Assembly (NCBI RefSeq): GCF_000003195.3
Contig: NC_012872.2
Span: 7,130,001-7,194,000, forward strand
Length of the DNA: 64,000 nucleotides
Reading direction: 5' to 3'
From: Sorghum bicolor
Taxonomy: Eukaryota > Streptophyta > Magnoliopsida > Poales > Poaceae
Both the position numbers and the translations under genes were made by a program. Within the stretch, counting starts at the first letter, position 1. Each line of letters begins with the position of its first letter. Shown here piece by piece: positions 48,360 to 59,163 of the stretch. The notes under the pieces were generated by a model. That model made no database searches. It worked only from the letters and a program-made list of their open reading frames with translations, and had not been told where the DNA came from.

Positions 48360-48710
48360 TTTTATATGTATATTCACGTGTGTATCGCATGGTATCCTTA
48401 TATGTATATGCATGTGGTTGTTTCCTTCTAGAACTCACCCATCACCCAAAAAATCTGTGAAGAAACTTTTCTTAGATGGAGATACCAACAAAGATGTTCG
48501 TGACAACTCGGAAACCAAGACACTGAAAAATGTGAATAGGAAAAGGTTGGCATTGCTGAAAACTATTTTATGTATATTCACGTGTGTATCACATGGTACC
48601 CTTATATGTATATGCATGTGGCTGTTTCCTTCTAGAACTCGCTCTTCGCGTGTGTATCGCATGGTATCCTTATATGTATATGCATGTGGCTGTTTCTTGC
48701 TGTATGGGAT
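48360..48710 (+). repeat. Three direct copies of a ~60-75 bp unit
   Basis: A unit with CACGTGTGTATCGCATGGTA, CCTTATATGTATATGCATG and TGGCTGTTTCCTTCTAGAAC appears at about 48374-48438, 48578-48642 and 48649-48700. An exon-like frame lies between copies one and two. Confidence 0.75.
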
Positions 48711-49737
48711 CAAGTTGTTAATGCATAGTGTTATTTTTCCAAAGTGTGAGATTACTAATGCCAGTAGCTCATCTCAGAAACTTGAATCTCTGCATAGAAT
48801 CTCAGACTCCAAGATGTACATGTTGCCTAAAATTATAAGCTCCTTTTTTCATGTTATGGTCTGATTCTATGCATAAAGTATCCATATGTAGTTTAGTCAG
48901 TATGCAAATTTAAAAATCAAATGCTCTACACCTCAGTTACTGCTACAGTGGAGCTGTCCGTTTGATTTATAAATGAAATCTGGACTATGCCCATACTTGC
49001 ACTCTAATTCCGATGCAATACTTAGTGTTCCATACCTATCCGGTCGAATTGGGTGAATTATCTTTGTAGACATTTATCTTAAGATGTTTTATTCGTGTGA
49101 AATAACATGTTGTCATTCTCATAATTACGTGGCGTGTGCCAGTTGCAATGGAAGATTTCATTGCTTTTGTTTATGGCTCCCAACATTACGCCTCATTCTC
49201 TTATGTTTACAGTGCACAACTGAAGATAGTTGATCGGAGAAGGATGATCAAGGTGCTTTTGCCTCTACAAGCTGGACAACGGATGCTCTTTTGGTTTCTC
49301 GGTACCTTTATATATGTACTCTCTAATGATCGCCAGTGTATTTGGATCGACATTCTAAGCTACCGACTATAGTGTTTGGTAGTCATGAATACCGATCGTG
49401 GACTGTAATGGCATGGTATGTGATGTATGGCTAGATAGAACCATAATGGCTACAGAAGCCGTGCATGTAGTGAACGATTGTGTAGTATGTGCTTGAACAG
49501 GACCATAACGGCTGTGAAGCCCTCATGTTCGTTGTTTGTGGATGCTCCATTTCTTCTAAGTTAAAACATTAGCGATAAATGTGTTTCGTAACATAGTGTA
49601 TATCTGTTGTTCACATATTGTTTTTTCAGTCATTGTAGGGCGCCCGAAGGGCGCCGAATGATCTAGTAGCATGCATGTGCTGAGCAAGTTTCTAGTTGCA
49701 TGCGTTAGCTTGTCGCGCTGGATGACTGCAGTGTGCT

Positions 49738-50283
49738 TTGGAGTGTCAACGGGGAAGTTACTACCCTAAACCTGTCCTCGCGGGGGCAAATTCTCCCCCA
49801 TCCCCGTCCCCATGAAAGGTCACGGGAATAACTTCTGCTCCATCCCCGTCCCCGCTCGGGGATTAAATTCCCGCGGGGATCCCGTCTCCGCGTCAATTAT
49901 ATAAACAACAGCAAATCACTTACATAAACAGCAACAAATATCCAATAATTCACATGCAAATAACAGCCATTTGTCCATAATTGCCTACTGCATAGTTCAT
50001 AACAACACAGAAACAATCACATTGTTCATACATCACCACAAGTGATTCATCAACTAGAAATAGCAACTAAGAATCCAAACATCGAGCATAGGTTTATTAT
50101 TATCGGGTCTCCACGGAAAACGGGGACGGGAGGAGGCACACCAGACCCGCCCCCGCGAAACCCGACGGGGACATATTTTGCCCCATTTAGCTCCCCGTGG
50201 GGAGAGATTTTACCCCAAACCCATCACCAAATAGGGGAATTCCCCGCGGGGAATCGGAGATCGGTTCCCCGTTGACATTTTGA
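49738..50283. mobile_element. Non-autonomous hAT-like element, 546 bp, GGGGAA-rich
   Basis: The inner terminal repeat GTCAACGGGGAA...TTCCCCGTTGAC is perfect and the outermost bases are imperfect (TTGGAGT against TTTTGA). The exact 8-bp duplication AGTGTGCT flanks it (49730-49737 and 50284-50291). Both ends are rich in CCCCGTCCCC/GGGGACGGGG sub-repeats, while the middle is AT-rich. No transposase. Confidence 0.82.
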
Positions 50284-50291
50284 AGTGTGCT

Positions 50292-51571
50292 AAACGCTTT
50301 GTGCTGCTGCGTGCGTATGCATGCATGCATGCGAGATTGCACCATGAGTGAGGTGTGTTTAGTTTGGGTTGGTAAAGTTTAACAGGTACTTTAATATTTT
50401 TATTTTATTTAATATTAGTGTCAAATCATAGACTAATTAGTCTTAAAAGATTCATCTCGCAAATTACTCTCTAGCCATGTTTTTAGTTTCTAAATAATTT
50501 ATATTTTGTACTTTATGTATATGTTTAAATATTCGATGTGACAGACGATACACTTTACCGCCAGTAACCAAACAGCCTATATGTAGATAGTTGATCGGCA
50601 ACAAACAAGGGGATGAAGCCGGTTGGAGTCACTGCACTCCAGGACACTGGGGCCTTGTTGTTCCAAAAAAAATTTATAAAATGGACATCATAGCACTTTT
50701 ATTTGTATTGACTAACTAGAATCAATAGATTCGTCTCTCAAATTATATTTAAACTATGCAATTAGTTTTTTTTATTTTATCTATATTTAATGTTTCATGT
50801 ATATGCTGTAAGATTTGATGTGATGGAGAATTTGAAAAATTTTGTAATTTTTTTTTGGAACTAAAAAGACAGAGCCGGATCACTGGATGGATGCAGGCGC
50901 TGCTGGCGTTGGCTAACCACTTCACTGTCGATCCGGACTCGTTTGCATAGCATGTGCAGCTGCATGCTTGCTCTCGGTTGCGTGTGCCACAGCATAGCAG
51001 TAGCAGTGTACTGTGTAGTTCATGCATGGGAGGGGCACACCACGTACTCGTTGCCCGGTGGAACGCGATGCATCTTGCTGTCGCTCTGGACACCACAGTC
51101 AGGACCACAACCACCACTGCTCGTGCAGCGGGTCCGGCGATTCAAGACATGCAAGGGCGGTATATACCTGCGCTGTGCCTGTACCGCTGTACGCTCCTCA
51201 GCCTCTTTACATGATGACTTCGATCTACCTGTATGTGAGTTGTGTGGCCCGTGTCCGGACGGGCAGTTACCGCAGGTCCACATGCATTTTATAACGCGCA
51301 GAGTAAATACTATGTACGTACTACGTATAACGGCCACAATAACTCCATGTACATTAGTACGTACATTACCTACGCAGCCATGCATCTGATCTCTCCCTCT
51401 CCCTCAATCCCTATCTGTCGTCCGCGTATATATTGGAACTGTGTTCAGTGACGGATGTAAAACTGGATTGAAGGGAGAGCTAATCTCTTCTTCCTCTATT
51501 TCTCTTTATTTTTCTTCTTTCCTCCATCTCTTCTTCTCCCTCACCCTCCTATATTTCCATTGATGCACCAT

Positions 51572-51602
<31 letters not shown>

Positions 51603-51745
51603 GGGGGGGGCGGCGGCGATGAGCAATCATTCAGCAGTTATGTAAAAGAAAAAACATCTACCTACTGTGGTGCTTAAAGCCCTCCTAATTTGAATCTCTT
51701 AACAAAAACAAAAAGAATGAGAGATGGGAAAATAAGAATAAGTGT
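50292..51745. other. Intergenic with MITE remnants, no gene recognised
   Basis: Two degraded Tourist-related copies are present: about 50355-50575 (GTGTTTAGTTTGGG...CCAAACAGCC) and about 50651-50867 (GGCCTTGTTGTTCC...TTTGGAACTAAAAAG). The 50.94-51.4 kb frames overlap on both strands without domains. A (TG)n run followed by a G-run of about 25 lies at 51571-51610. Confidence 0.5.
51571..51610 (+). repeat. (TG)n / poly-G tract
   Basis: Alternating GT leads straight into about 25 consecutive G. Such runs are prone to slippage and to sequencing error, so the exact length should not be trusted. Confidence 0.8.
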
Positions 51746-52613
51746 TTAGGGTTTTTTCTCCTTTGCAAAAAAAAAACAGTCCATTTCTGCCAAGAAAGTA
51801 TTTGAATGTAGTGACACGACACAACTGTTCCATATGCCTTTAGCAACTTCAACAACTCTTAGTCATACTACAACAAACTCAAGAACAGGATGTTTGGAGT
51901 TATACTTGGGGGGAAAGATTTCATTCCAAGAGAGCCTACAAACTCCTAATGGGCCATTCACAGATCCATGATTCTTATAAATGGCTATGGAAATCAAAAT
52001 GCCAGCCAAAACACAAAGTGTTCTTCTGGCTGCTATTGAAGGACAGACTGAACACAAGAAATATCCTAAGAAGGAAGAACATGGAGCTTGAATCCTTTGA
52101 CTGCGTCTTTTGTGTTAACAGCATGGAAGAAACTGCACAACATATATTCCTTCAGTGCCCTTTTACCAGCCAATGCTGGGATGGCATCCAGATTGAAGCA
52201 CCAACGAACACCCCTTTCCCTGAGGTTGTCTCCCAACTCAAGGATCAATTACACTCTAAGTTTTTTATGGAAACGATTATCTTGATGTCCTGGTCCATCT
52301 AGAAAACAAGAAACAACCAGATCTTTGAGGGAATTTTACCCACGACAGAGTCAGTGAAACTTCTTTTCAGGAAAGAACTGACCTGCATACGCATAGAGTC
52401 AAAGACCAGCTACTACAAAATCTTGACGAATGGATCCAGTCTCTTGCTTGATTTCTTTGTTTCCTTTTCTGTTTCTCCCTTTCAGTTTACTCTTCTTCTT
52501 GTCTTTCTTTGTTCCTTAGTTTTGTATTTCTGAACTTGTGTACTAGTCTTTTTTACCTTCAATAAAGTTTCACTGTAGGGGCCAAAGCCCCTTCAGATTT
52601 CTCAAAAAAAAAA
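51746..52613 (+). mobile_element. 5'-truncated LINE insertion with zinc-binding RT tail
   Basis: The plus strand encodes the C-terminal part of a plant LINE polyprotein: VWSYTWGERFHSKRAYKLLM, then WLWKSKCQPKHKVFFWLLLK, DRLNTRNIL, and the zf-RVT motif with CVFCVNSMEETAQHIFLQC and PFTSQCW. A stop follows at about 52300, then residual similarity, a 3' UTR and an A-run (52604-52614). The target duplication AGAATAAGTGT flanks it (51735-51745 and 52614-52624), so this is a complete, truncated insertion event. It cannot mobilise itself. Confidence 0.85.
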
Positions 52614-52624
52614 AGAATAAGTGT

Positions 52625-53300
52625 CTGCTTGGCACGACTTCTCCCAAGTGCTCCTCTAGAGAAAGGAGCCGCAAATTGCAGCTTTGGCTTCTTAAAAAAA
52701 GTCTATGGCTCCTCTTACACAAAATAAAAATGACTTTTCCTCCTTAGATATTTGGTACGATCTAACTCCTCTGGCAAAACTGTTTTTAGAGCCGGAGCTA
52801 GAACCGTTCCAACATAGGCTAAGATTCTATAATCCAACTATCTCTCCCGAACCTACTTCTTGAAAATTTTCGCTAGGGCGCCCACACCGGTGAGTCGACC
52901 CATCTATGCCACGTGTACCGGCAATGAGTCAACTTTTTCGTCCTCCAATGCTGCGTGACTCTTCTAGCCGAATTACGAATAAATGAATCCCTTTAGCTTG
53001 TGGACCTAGCCCACTCGTGGCGCTCCGTCGGGTGGTTGGCCGTTGGTGGTATTGTATCAAAATAATTTTTTAATCCTCATGAATCAATTCATCTGCTTGC
53101 ATCGACTCCTGACATGCATCATGAGTTGGTGATCCTCTAGTGGGCATGAGTCGACTCATGTTGTGCCACCTCATCTAATGAGTCGGTTCTGATAATAATC
53201 ACTATTTGAATGAGGTCAGAATATCTCTAGGATCCAGATTCTATACTCATTATTTAGAATATCCAAAATCTTAATACAAGAATGAGATCTTAACATACTA
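52625..53300. other. Intergenic, nothing recognised
   Basis: AT-rich to mixed sequence with repeated GAGTCGAC-like and TGAGTC words near 52890-53190, but no unit structure, TIR or coding frame that I can support. Confidence 0.4.
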
Positions 53301-53544
53301 CCTCTGTCCCAAAACATAATAAAGTTCTCACTTTTCAAGAAATCAAAGGATTTGAACTTTGAACAAAATTATATTAAACAAACATTTATAATAAAATGTA
53401 AGTATCATTAGATTGATTAGGAAATGTATTTTTATAACAAACTTATTTAGAGACATAAATATTATTATCCTTTACTATAAATTTGATCAAACTATCTATT
53501 TGACTAGCATGAATCTTATAATAATTTCTTTTAGACGGAAGGAG
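53301..53544. mobile_element. Stowaway-like MITE, 244 bp
   Basis: CCTCTGTCCCAAAACATAAT...TTCTTTTAGACGGAAGGAG with TA on both sides (53299-53300 and 53545-53546). Confidence 0.7.
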
Positions 53545-53779
53545 TACTTTAGTAATTGTTTTTTGTTTATATCCACGAACAACAGCACGGAGTGAGGATT
53601 TTAACCTTGCAGTGTCCTGTGGGTGCAAGATTTACTGGTACTAATATAAACTCTGACTGACAAGTGACAGGTAGATCTTTGTTACCGTAGGAACAGATCT
53701 CGTGTACTTGGTGGCAAAAATAGAGTACTCGTACTACTACAGTAGTACCAAAGTCCAAAACCACTTGAAAGTTTGACAT

Positions 53780-54023
53780 GGCCTTGTTTAGTTCCAATTT
53801 TTTTTTACAAAATCGACACTGCAGCACTTTCGTTTGTATTTGATAAATATTATCTAATTCTGGACTAACTAGGCTCAAAAGATTCGTCTCATCAATTCCA
53901 ATCAAACTGTGCAATTAGTTTTTATTTTCGTCTATATTTAATACTTCATGCATGCGTCTAAAGATTCAATGTGATGGTGAATCTGAAATTTTTTGCAAAA
54001 TTTTTTGCAAACTAAACAAGGCC
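53780..54023. mobile_element. Tourist-like MITE, first of four in a row
   Basis: GGCCTTGTTTAGTTCC...GCAAACTAAACAAGGCC. Both TIRs are intact; the flanking bases do not form a clean TTA pair, perhaps because the right side abuts another copy. Confidence 0.78.
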
Positions 54024-54211
54024 ACAGAATCTTACAACATATACATGGAGCATTAAATATAGATAAAAACAAAAACTAATTACACAGTTTGTATGTAAAT
54101 CGCGAGATGAATCTTTTGAGCCTAGTTAGTCTATGATTGGAAAATAATTGTCAAATAAAAACGAAAGTGCTACCGTATTCGAAAACAAAATTTTTTGGAA
54201 AACAAGGCCTA
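54024..54211. mobile_element. Tourist-like MITE, truncated, opposite orientation
   Basis: Starts inside the element (ACAGAATCTTACAACATATA) and runs to a right end GGAAAACAAGGCC; the left TIR is missing. It begins exactly where the preceding copy ends. Confidence 0.65.
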
Positions 54212-54331
54212 AGGTTTTCATTGAGAAAGAAAAAAGTTGGTATTGGAAAATTCTGAGGAGCGAGCACCGGCCTGGGGCAGAGCAGGGCAGGGGGCAGCGC
54301 ACAGAGTACTAGACTGTACGCTTTCAGGTTA

Positions 54332-54570
54332 GGCCTTGTTTAGTTTCGAAAACTAAAAAGTTTTCGGTAGCACTTTCATTTTTATTTAATAAATATTATC
54401 GAATAATGGAGTAACTAGGTTTAAAAGATTCATCTCATAATTTACACGTAAATTATACAATTAGTCTTTATTTTTTCATTTATATTTAATACTTCATGCA
54501 TATGGCGTAAGATTCGATGTGACGGAGAATCTTGAAAAGATTTTGGTTTTCAGGTGAACTAAATAAGGCC
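54332..54570. mobile_element. Tourist-like MITE, third in the row
   Basis: GGCCTTGTTTAGTTTCG...GTGAACTAAATAAGGCC with TTA on the left (54329-54331) and TAG on the right, where the next copy begins. Confidence 0.75.
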
Positions 54571-54572
54571 TA

Positions 54573-54780
54573 GGGACTTGTTTAGTTCTGAAAAATGAAA
54601 AGTTTTCGGTACTGTAGCACTTTCGTTTGTTTGTGACAAATATTATCCAATCGTGGACTAACTAGGATCAAAAGATTAGTCTCGTGATTTACATCTAAAC
54701 TGCGTAATTAGTTTTTGTTTTCGTCTACATTTAATGTTTTATGCATGTGTCACAAGATTCGACGTGGCAGTAATCTTGAA
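54573..54780. mobile_element. Tourist-like MITE, fourth in the row, right end missing
   Basis: Starts GGGACTTGTTTAGTTCTG and continues through the family interior to GATTCGACGTGGCAGTAATC TTGAAG; the right TIR is absent. Confidence 0.65.
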
Positions 54781-56128
54781 GCAGAGGACTCCTCCGTGTC
54801 CGTGGTGCTGCCGCGCGTGGCCGGTGGACAGTGCAGTAGTGGCCGCTGCTGCAATGATCGTGCACGGCAGGACCGGGACCCGGAGATCTTTTATGATGCC
54901 GAGGTGGATCGATCGAGGGGGGCTGCGCGCCTTGTGGTCGCGGCTCGCTGGCCAGTGGCTGCCTAACATTGAACTCATCAATGCGTCCATGGCCTTGGGG
55001 GGATCATGGCATGGCAATTGCCAAGTGCAGGCCCGCGGCGGACAACTTGTACTGGTACTACCCCCCGTATGTCACGTTAACAGCATTCCGGGAGACGAAC
55101 TGACGATGGCGATGCAAACGACTGACGATGCGCGTCCAGGCAGGACAGGCAGCCATGAGCCCACGAGCATGGTCCATGCCACAACACAACAAATGCCTAT
55201 AGAATTGCGCGCGGGTTCCGTCCACCAAGCGTCCAACGTTCCTTTTCTTCGCAACAACGCATCAGGGGTGGCGAAAGGCTAGCTAGCTATCGGGACGCGG
55301 CACCGTGTAGTGTAGTACTACCTCCCCTGACGTCTCCTTCTCGTAGGCGGGCGGTAGTAGGCCTCCGTGCGTGGAACGGCCGCACGGCAGGCAGACACGG
55401 CAGCCCATGAGATGGAGACAAGTCGAGGAGGATGTGTCCAAACCACGTCCGCAAACGCCCGGCCCGGGGGTCCCGGCCGGCGGCCATGCATCCCGTCATC
55501 ATTACACACTGACGCCGGTCTCACACTCGTCCCGTCCCTTCTACTTCTACCCCCAACGGTCCGCCACAGCCCACAGCAAAACCCTCGCTGGGCCTGCTGC
55601 CCTGGATTGATTAATCAGCGAATGAGGCCTCATCATCATCATACTACTACATATCCAATCACTCTCAGTACAGTACAGTACTTAACTAATCAATCACAGA
55701 AGCATGCATCTGAGTTCTGACGATGTCTGCAAACAGCAGTTGAAATTAGCGCAGCCGCCATGGATCAATCAGCCAAGGACATGACAGGGTTACTATCGCC
55801 CAAATTAACAACACCACTGTAGCCGTAAAAAGATGCACCAAATGACACACAGAGTCATGATCCACTCACGCCATTAGCACAACTTTCCTCACACAAAACG
55901 CCGCCGCAGCTACTCACTCTAGGGATCTACTGCCAGTTAAAAAAACAGGAGCAAAACGATCAGAATCAGAGCCAGCTAACCCATATACACGCCGATCACC
56001 GGATCCAACGGCCCTGGCTAATCCACGTCACCCCCAAAAAAGCAACAAGAAAACAAGAGCAATTAAATCGAAGGCACGCATCACAAGGCAATTCCGAAGG
56101 ACCACCACCAACACCACCAGGTCGCCCG
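54781..56128. other. 3' flank of the receptor kinase and GC-rich intergenic DNA
   Basis: Frames up to 182 aa occur at 54.73-55.28 kb but start within a MITE and show no domain, so they are not called. The last part (about 55.9-56.13 kb) is probably the 3' UTR of the minus-strand receptor kinase. Confidence 0.45.
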
Positions 56129-58358
56129 TCACTGGCTGAGCGCGCCGCCGCCGCCGCCGCCCTCGGACACGGCGGGGGAGTCGGAGACGCCGGAGGACTC
56201 GTCCATGGACATGGACTCGTGCGACGGCGACGCGGACCCCTCCACCGCCACCCCGCACGCGCGGACCTCGTCGATCATCTTCACCACGTACCCGATCTTG
56301 GGCCGCTGCTCGGGCGCCGCCGCGGCGCAGCTCAGCGCCAGCTGCAGCATCGCCACCATCTCCTCCTCGATGCCCTTGTCCTTCATCAGCTCCAGGTCGA
56401 ACACCTCCGACGTCCACTCCTCCCGCACCACGGACTGCACCCACCGCGGGAGCTCCACCACCACGCCGCCGTTCGGGAGCTCGCTGCCCGGGTACCGACC
56501 CGTCAGGAGCTCCAGGAGCACCACGCCCAGCGCGTACACGTCGCCCTTGTGCGACGCCCAGGGACGCGGCGGCGGGGGCGCCTCGGGCGCGCGGTACCCC
56601 GCGGAGCGTGCCGCCGCGGCGGCCGGGGTCAGCTGCGCCAGGCCGCAGTCCGCTAGACGCGCCACGCCGAACCTGTCTAGCAGGATGTTGGTGCTCTTGA
56701 TGTTGCCGTGTGCCAGCTTCGGCGTGCCGCTGCCACGGCGACCGGAGTGGTGGATGTAGGCTAGCCCGCGCGCGGCGCCGGCCGCAATGCGCAGGCGCGC
56801 CGCCCATTCCAGCGGCGTCCGCCCAGGGCCCCGGTTCCCTGCATCGTCATCATACACCATAGTAGACATGTTTCAATTCACGATGCAATGCACTGGTGAG
56901 CGAGAGCGGCCGAGACAGGCAGAGAGAGGACTTGCCATGGAGGACGGAGAAGAGGCTGCCGTTGGGCATGTACTCGTACACCAGCAGCTTCTCGTCGCGG
57001 GCGTAGTAGTAGGCGTTGAGGGGCACGATGTTGGGGTGGCGGAGGCGGCCCAGCATGGCCATGTGGTGCTCGAAGTCCTTCTTCGACGCGGCGGCCGGCG
57101 CCGTGGCGTCACGCAGCCGCTTCACGGTCACCACGGTGCCGTCGTCGAGCACGGCCCTGTACGCCGTGCCGCACCCGCCTTTCCCCAGCATCTCCGCGGA
57201 CGCGCGCAGCAGCTCCTCCAGCTCGAACCGCCGAGTGCCGCCGTTGCTGCAGCTCACGTCCTCAAGAAACACCATCTTCCCGCGCTCGAACGTCGCGCCA
57301 CCGCCACCAGCCGCCGCGACCACCCCGGCGGCGCCGTAAGGGCTCGAGGAGTAGACTATCTTCTCCCCCTGCTGCAGGCGCCGCCCGCTCCGCCGCCCGG
57401 AGAGGCGCGGCCAGAAGTAGCAGAAGAGCAGCCCGGCCACGAGCCCCACCACGGCGAAATCCCCCGCCACAATTGCCACCACGGCGGCGGCGCTCATCTT
57501 CCCCTTGCCGCCGCCGCCGCCTGACGCCTCGGCGCCCGCTGGCTTCCCCGACGGCGAGGACGCCGCCACCATGGCGGAAGCCGGAGGGCAGTCCCCTGCC
57601 GCGGACGCGTTCACCGCCGCCGACGCATTGGGCTGCTGCGCCTCGTCCTTGCACGGCGGGAGTGGCGCGCTGCACAGACCGACGTTCCCGCCGAACGCCG
57701 CGGCCGGGAACGACGCCATCGCGGCCGGAATCCTCCCAGACATCAAATTGTTGGAGACGTTGAGCTCCTGCAGCCTCGGCAGCGCAATGGCGTCGATCCC
57801 ACCGCTGAGCCGGTTGGAGTCCAGCCTCAGGGTGAGCAGCCTGTCGAGCCGGCCGAGCTCGGGCGGCACGACGCCGGACAGGTTGTTGGACGACAGGTCG
57901 AGCCTATACAGGCGGTACAGCGCCCCCAGCGACGGCGGGATCGGGCCGGACAGCGCGTTCCCCGCGAGGAACAGCAGCTTGAGCCCCGCGAGCGGCGACA
58001 GGTCGGGGATCTCGCCGGAGAACCCGTTGCCCTTGAGGCTGAGCACGCGGAGGCCGTCCAGCCTGGCCAGCGCCGGGAGCGCGGCGGCGCCGGAGAGGCC
58101 GAGGCCCTCGAGCACCAGCCTCGTGACGCGGCCGCCGGCGCAGGTGACCCCGCGCCACGCCCCCGCGGCGCACGGCGCCGGGTTCGCGGACGACAGGTTC
58201 CAGGTCGACAGCGCGGCGCCGGACGGGTCCGCGACGAGCCGGAAGTCAGAGAGCGCCGCGACGTCGGCGTCCAGAGAGCCTGCATTGGCGAAGGAATGCA
58301 GCAGCAGCAGCTGTGGCAGGAGGAGCAGCAGCAGAGCAGTGCTGCCGTTGGGAGGCAT
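56129..58358 (-). CDS. LRR-III receptor-like kinase, probable pseudokinase (At1g68400-like)
   Basis: Two exons on the minus strand, 58358-56936 and 56838-56129, giving 710 aa. In order: signal peptide (about aa 1-27, Leu-rich), LRR N-terminal cap (WRGVTC), about five LRRs (e.g. [37 protein letters not shown]), a Ser/Ala/Pro-rich stretch, a transmembrane helix (about aa 287-313) and a kinase domain (about aa 380-660). The Gly-rich loop GKGGCGTAY, the ATP-site Lys (VTVKRL, K413) and the alpha-C Glu (E430) are present. The catalytic loop reads HGN (518-520) instead of HRD, and the DFG triplet is DCG (538-540). Loss of the catalytic Asp is common in this subfamily and implies signalling without normal phosphotransfer. 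The join HG|NRG fits the family only if the intron (56935-56839) uses a GC donor. ATG 58358 is chosen because the signal peptide follows directly. Confidence 0.93.
56839..56935 (-). other. GC-AG intron of the receptor kinase
   Basis: On the minus strand the donor reads ATG|GCAAGT and the acceptor GATGCAG|GG. GCAAGT matches the extended consensus of GC donors. The GC choice restores the conserved LHG-N junction in frame; the GT 4 nt downstream would put the frame off. Confidence 0.75.
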
Positions 58359-59163
58359 GCTCGTTTCTTTTTGTGTTTTTCTTGGGGTGCTGCGGTTGTG
58401 TCTCGCGCGCGCGCGCCGCCGCCGCAAGTAGGAAATGGACAGCGGCGAGAGAGAGAGACGGAGCTGCACTGCACGGTGGGTTGGGTTCTTGTCTGTCTGG
58501 TGGTGCTCGCTCGTTGCCTCCCTCGCGTCGCACGGACGGGACGGTCCCTCGCTCTCTCTCGCTGCCTGCTCTTGTCGCTTGGAGAGATCCTTTTGCCCTC
58601 CCCGTCCTTTTACAGCTTTTAGTACTGAGCACGGGCGGCAGGGAACAGTGAAGCCGCTGCGACCGTGGGCCCACCAATTGGTTGCGGTGGCGAACGGCGA
58701 GGTAGTAGCCGCTCGCAGAGGAGGCGGAGGACGAAGGCGATCGATGGGATTGTTAACCGAAGAAACGGTACGGAGCGGTGGTGTTGGCGTGTTAATCAGT
58801 GGATGACGCCTGGGGTCCACACCATACCGTTGCTCGGCATCATGGCACGTCGTTGTCGCGGTGGGGACTTTTATTACTGTGGTATCTCGGGATGCGTGGC
58901 AACGGCGGGTTGGAGACGATCGTGCGCAATCCGGAGATCATTATGGCGCCAAGAAGTTGCGTTCCCGCGCGCGGCAGAGATTGGTGGCGGTGCACTACTG
59001 CTCTCGTACCCAAACCTCAGTGACTGCAGTGCAATTCGAGGCGCCAAGGCACACCGGCTCATGCTGTTTGGCTCGCTGAAATGAAGGTGATACTGATTTA
59101 TTATTGTGAAAAAAAATATTATTCTTTCATTAAATAGTAACTGCTAATAAGTTCAAGTGTATT

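Larger units (their letters stand above)
43360..49666 (+). mobile_element. Region ending in a Helitron-type 3' terminus (extent uncertain)
   Basis: The 3' end is clear: GGCGCCC GAA GGGCGCC is a perfect 7-bp stem hairpin (49639-49655), followed after 7 nt by CTAG (49663-49666) and a host T, the signature of a Helitron 3' end. The 5' end is not defined. A similar hairpin, GGCGCCC AAA GGGCGC, lies at about 45981-45996, and related leader-like blocks occur at about 43400-43480 and 46020-46110 (GCATNGNTGGCTTC, ATTTTGCAAAAA, AATCAACCCGNAGTCC). The interior has only short frames. One (about 48426-48560) reads like an exon fragment (SPKKSVKKLFLDGDTNKDV), which may be captured host sequence. The start given is a lower bound by similarity only. 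Confidence 0.4.

Noticed and set aside
54734..55282. 182-aa plus-strand frame
   Set aside because: Starts inside a Tourist-like MITE and has no recognisable domain.
56219..56759. Plus-strand frames over the kinase second exon
   Set aside because: Antisense shadows; the minus strand has kinase motifs in frame.
57505..58431. 308-aa plus-strand open frame over the receptor kinase
   Set aside because: Antisense shadow of the LRR and signal-peptide exon, with low-complexity Ser/Pro composition.
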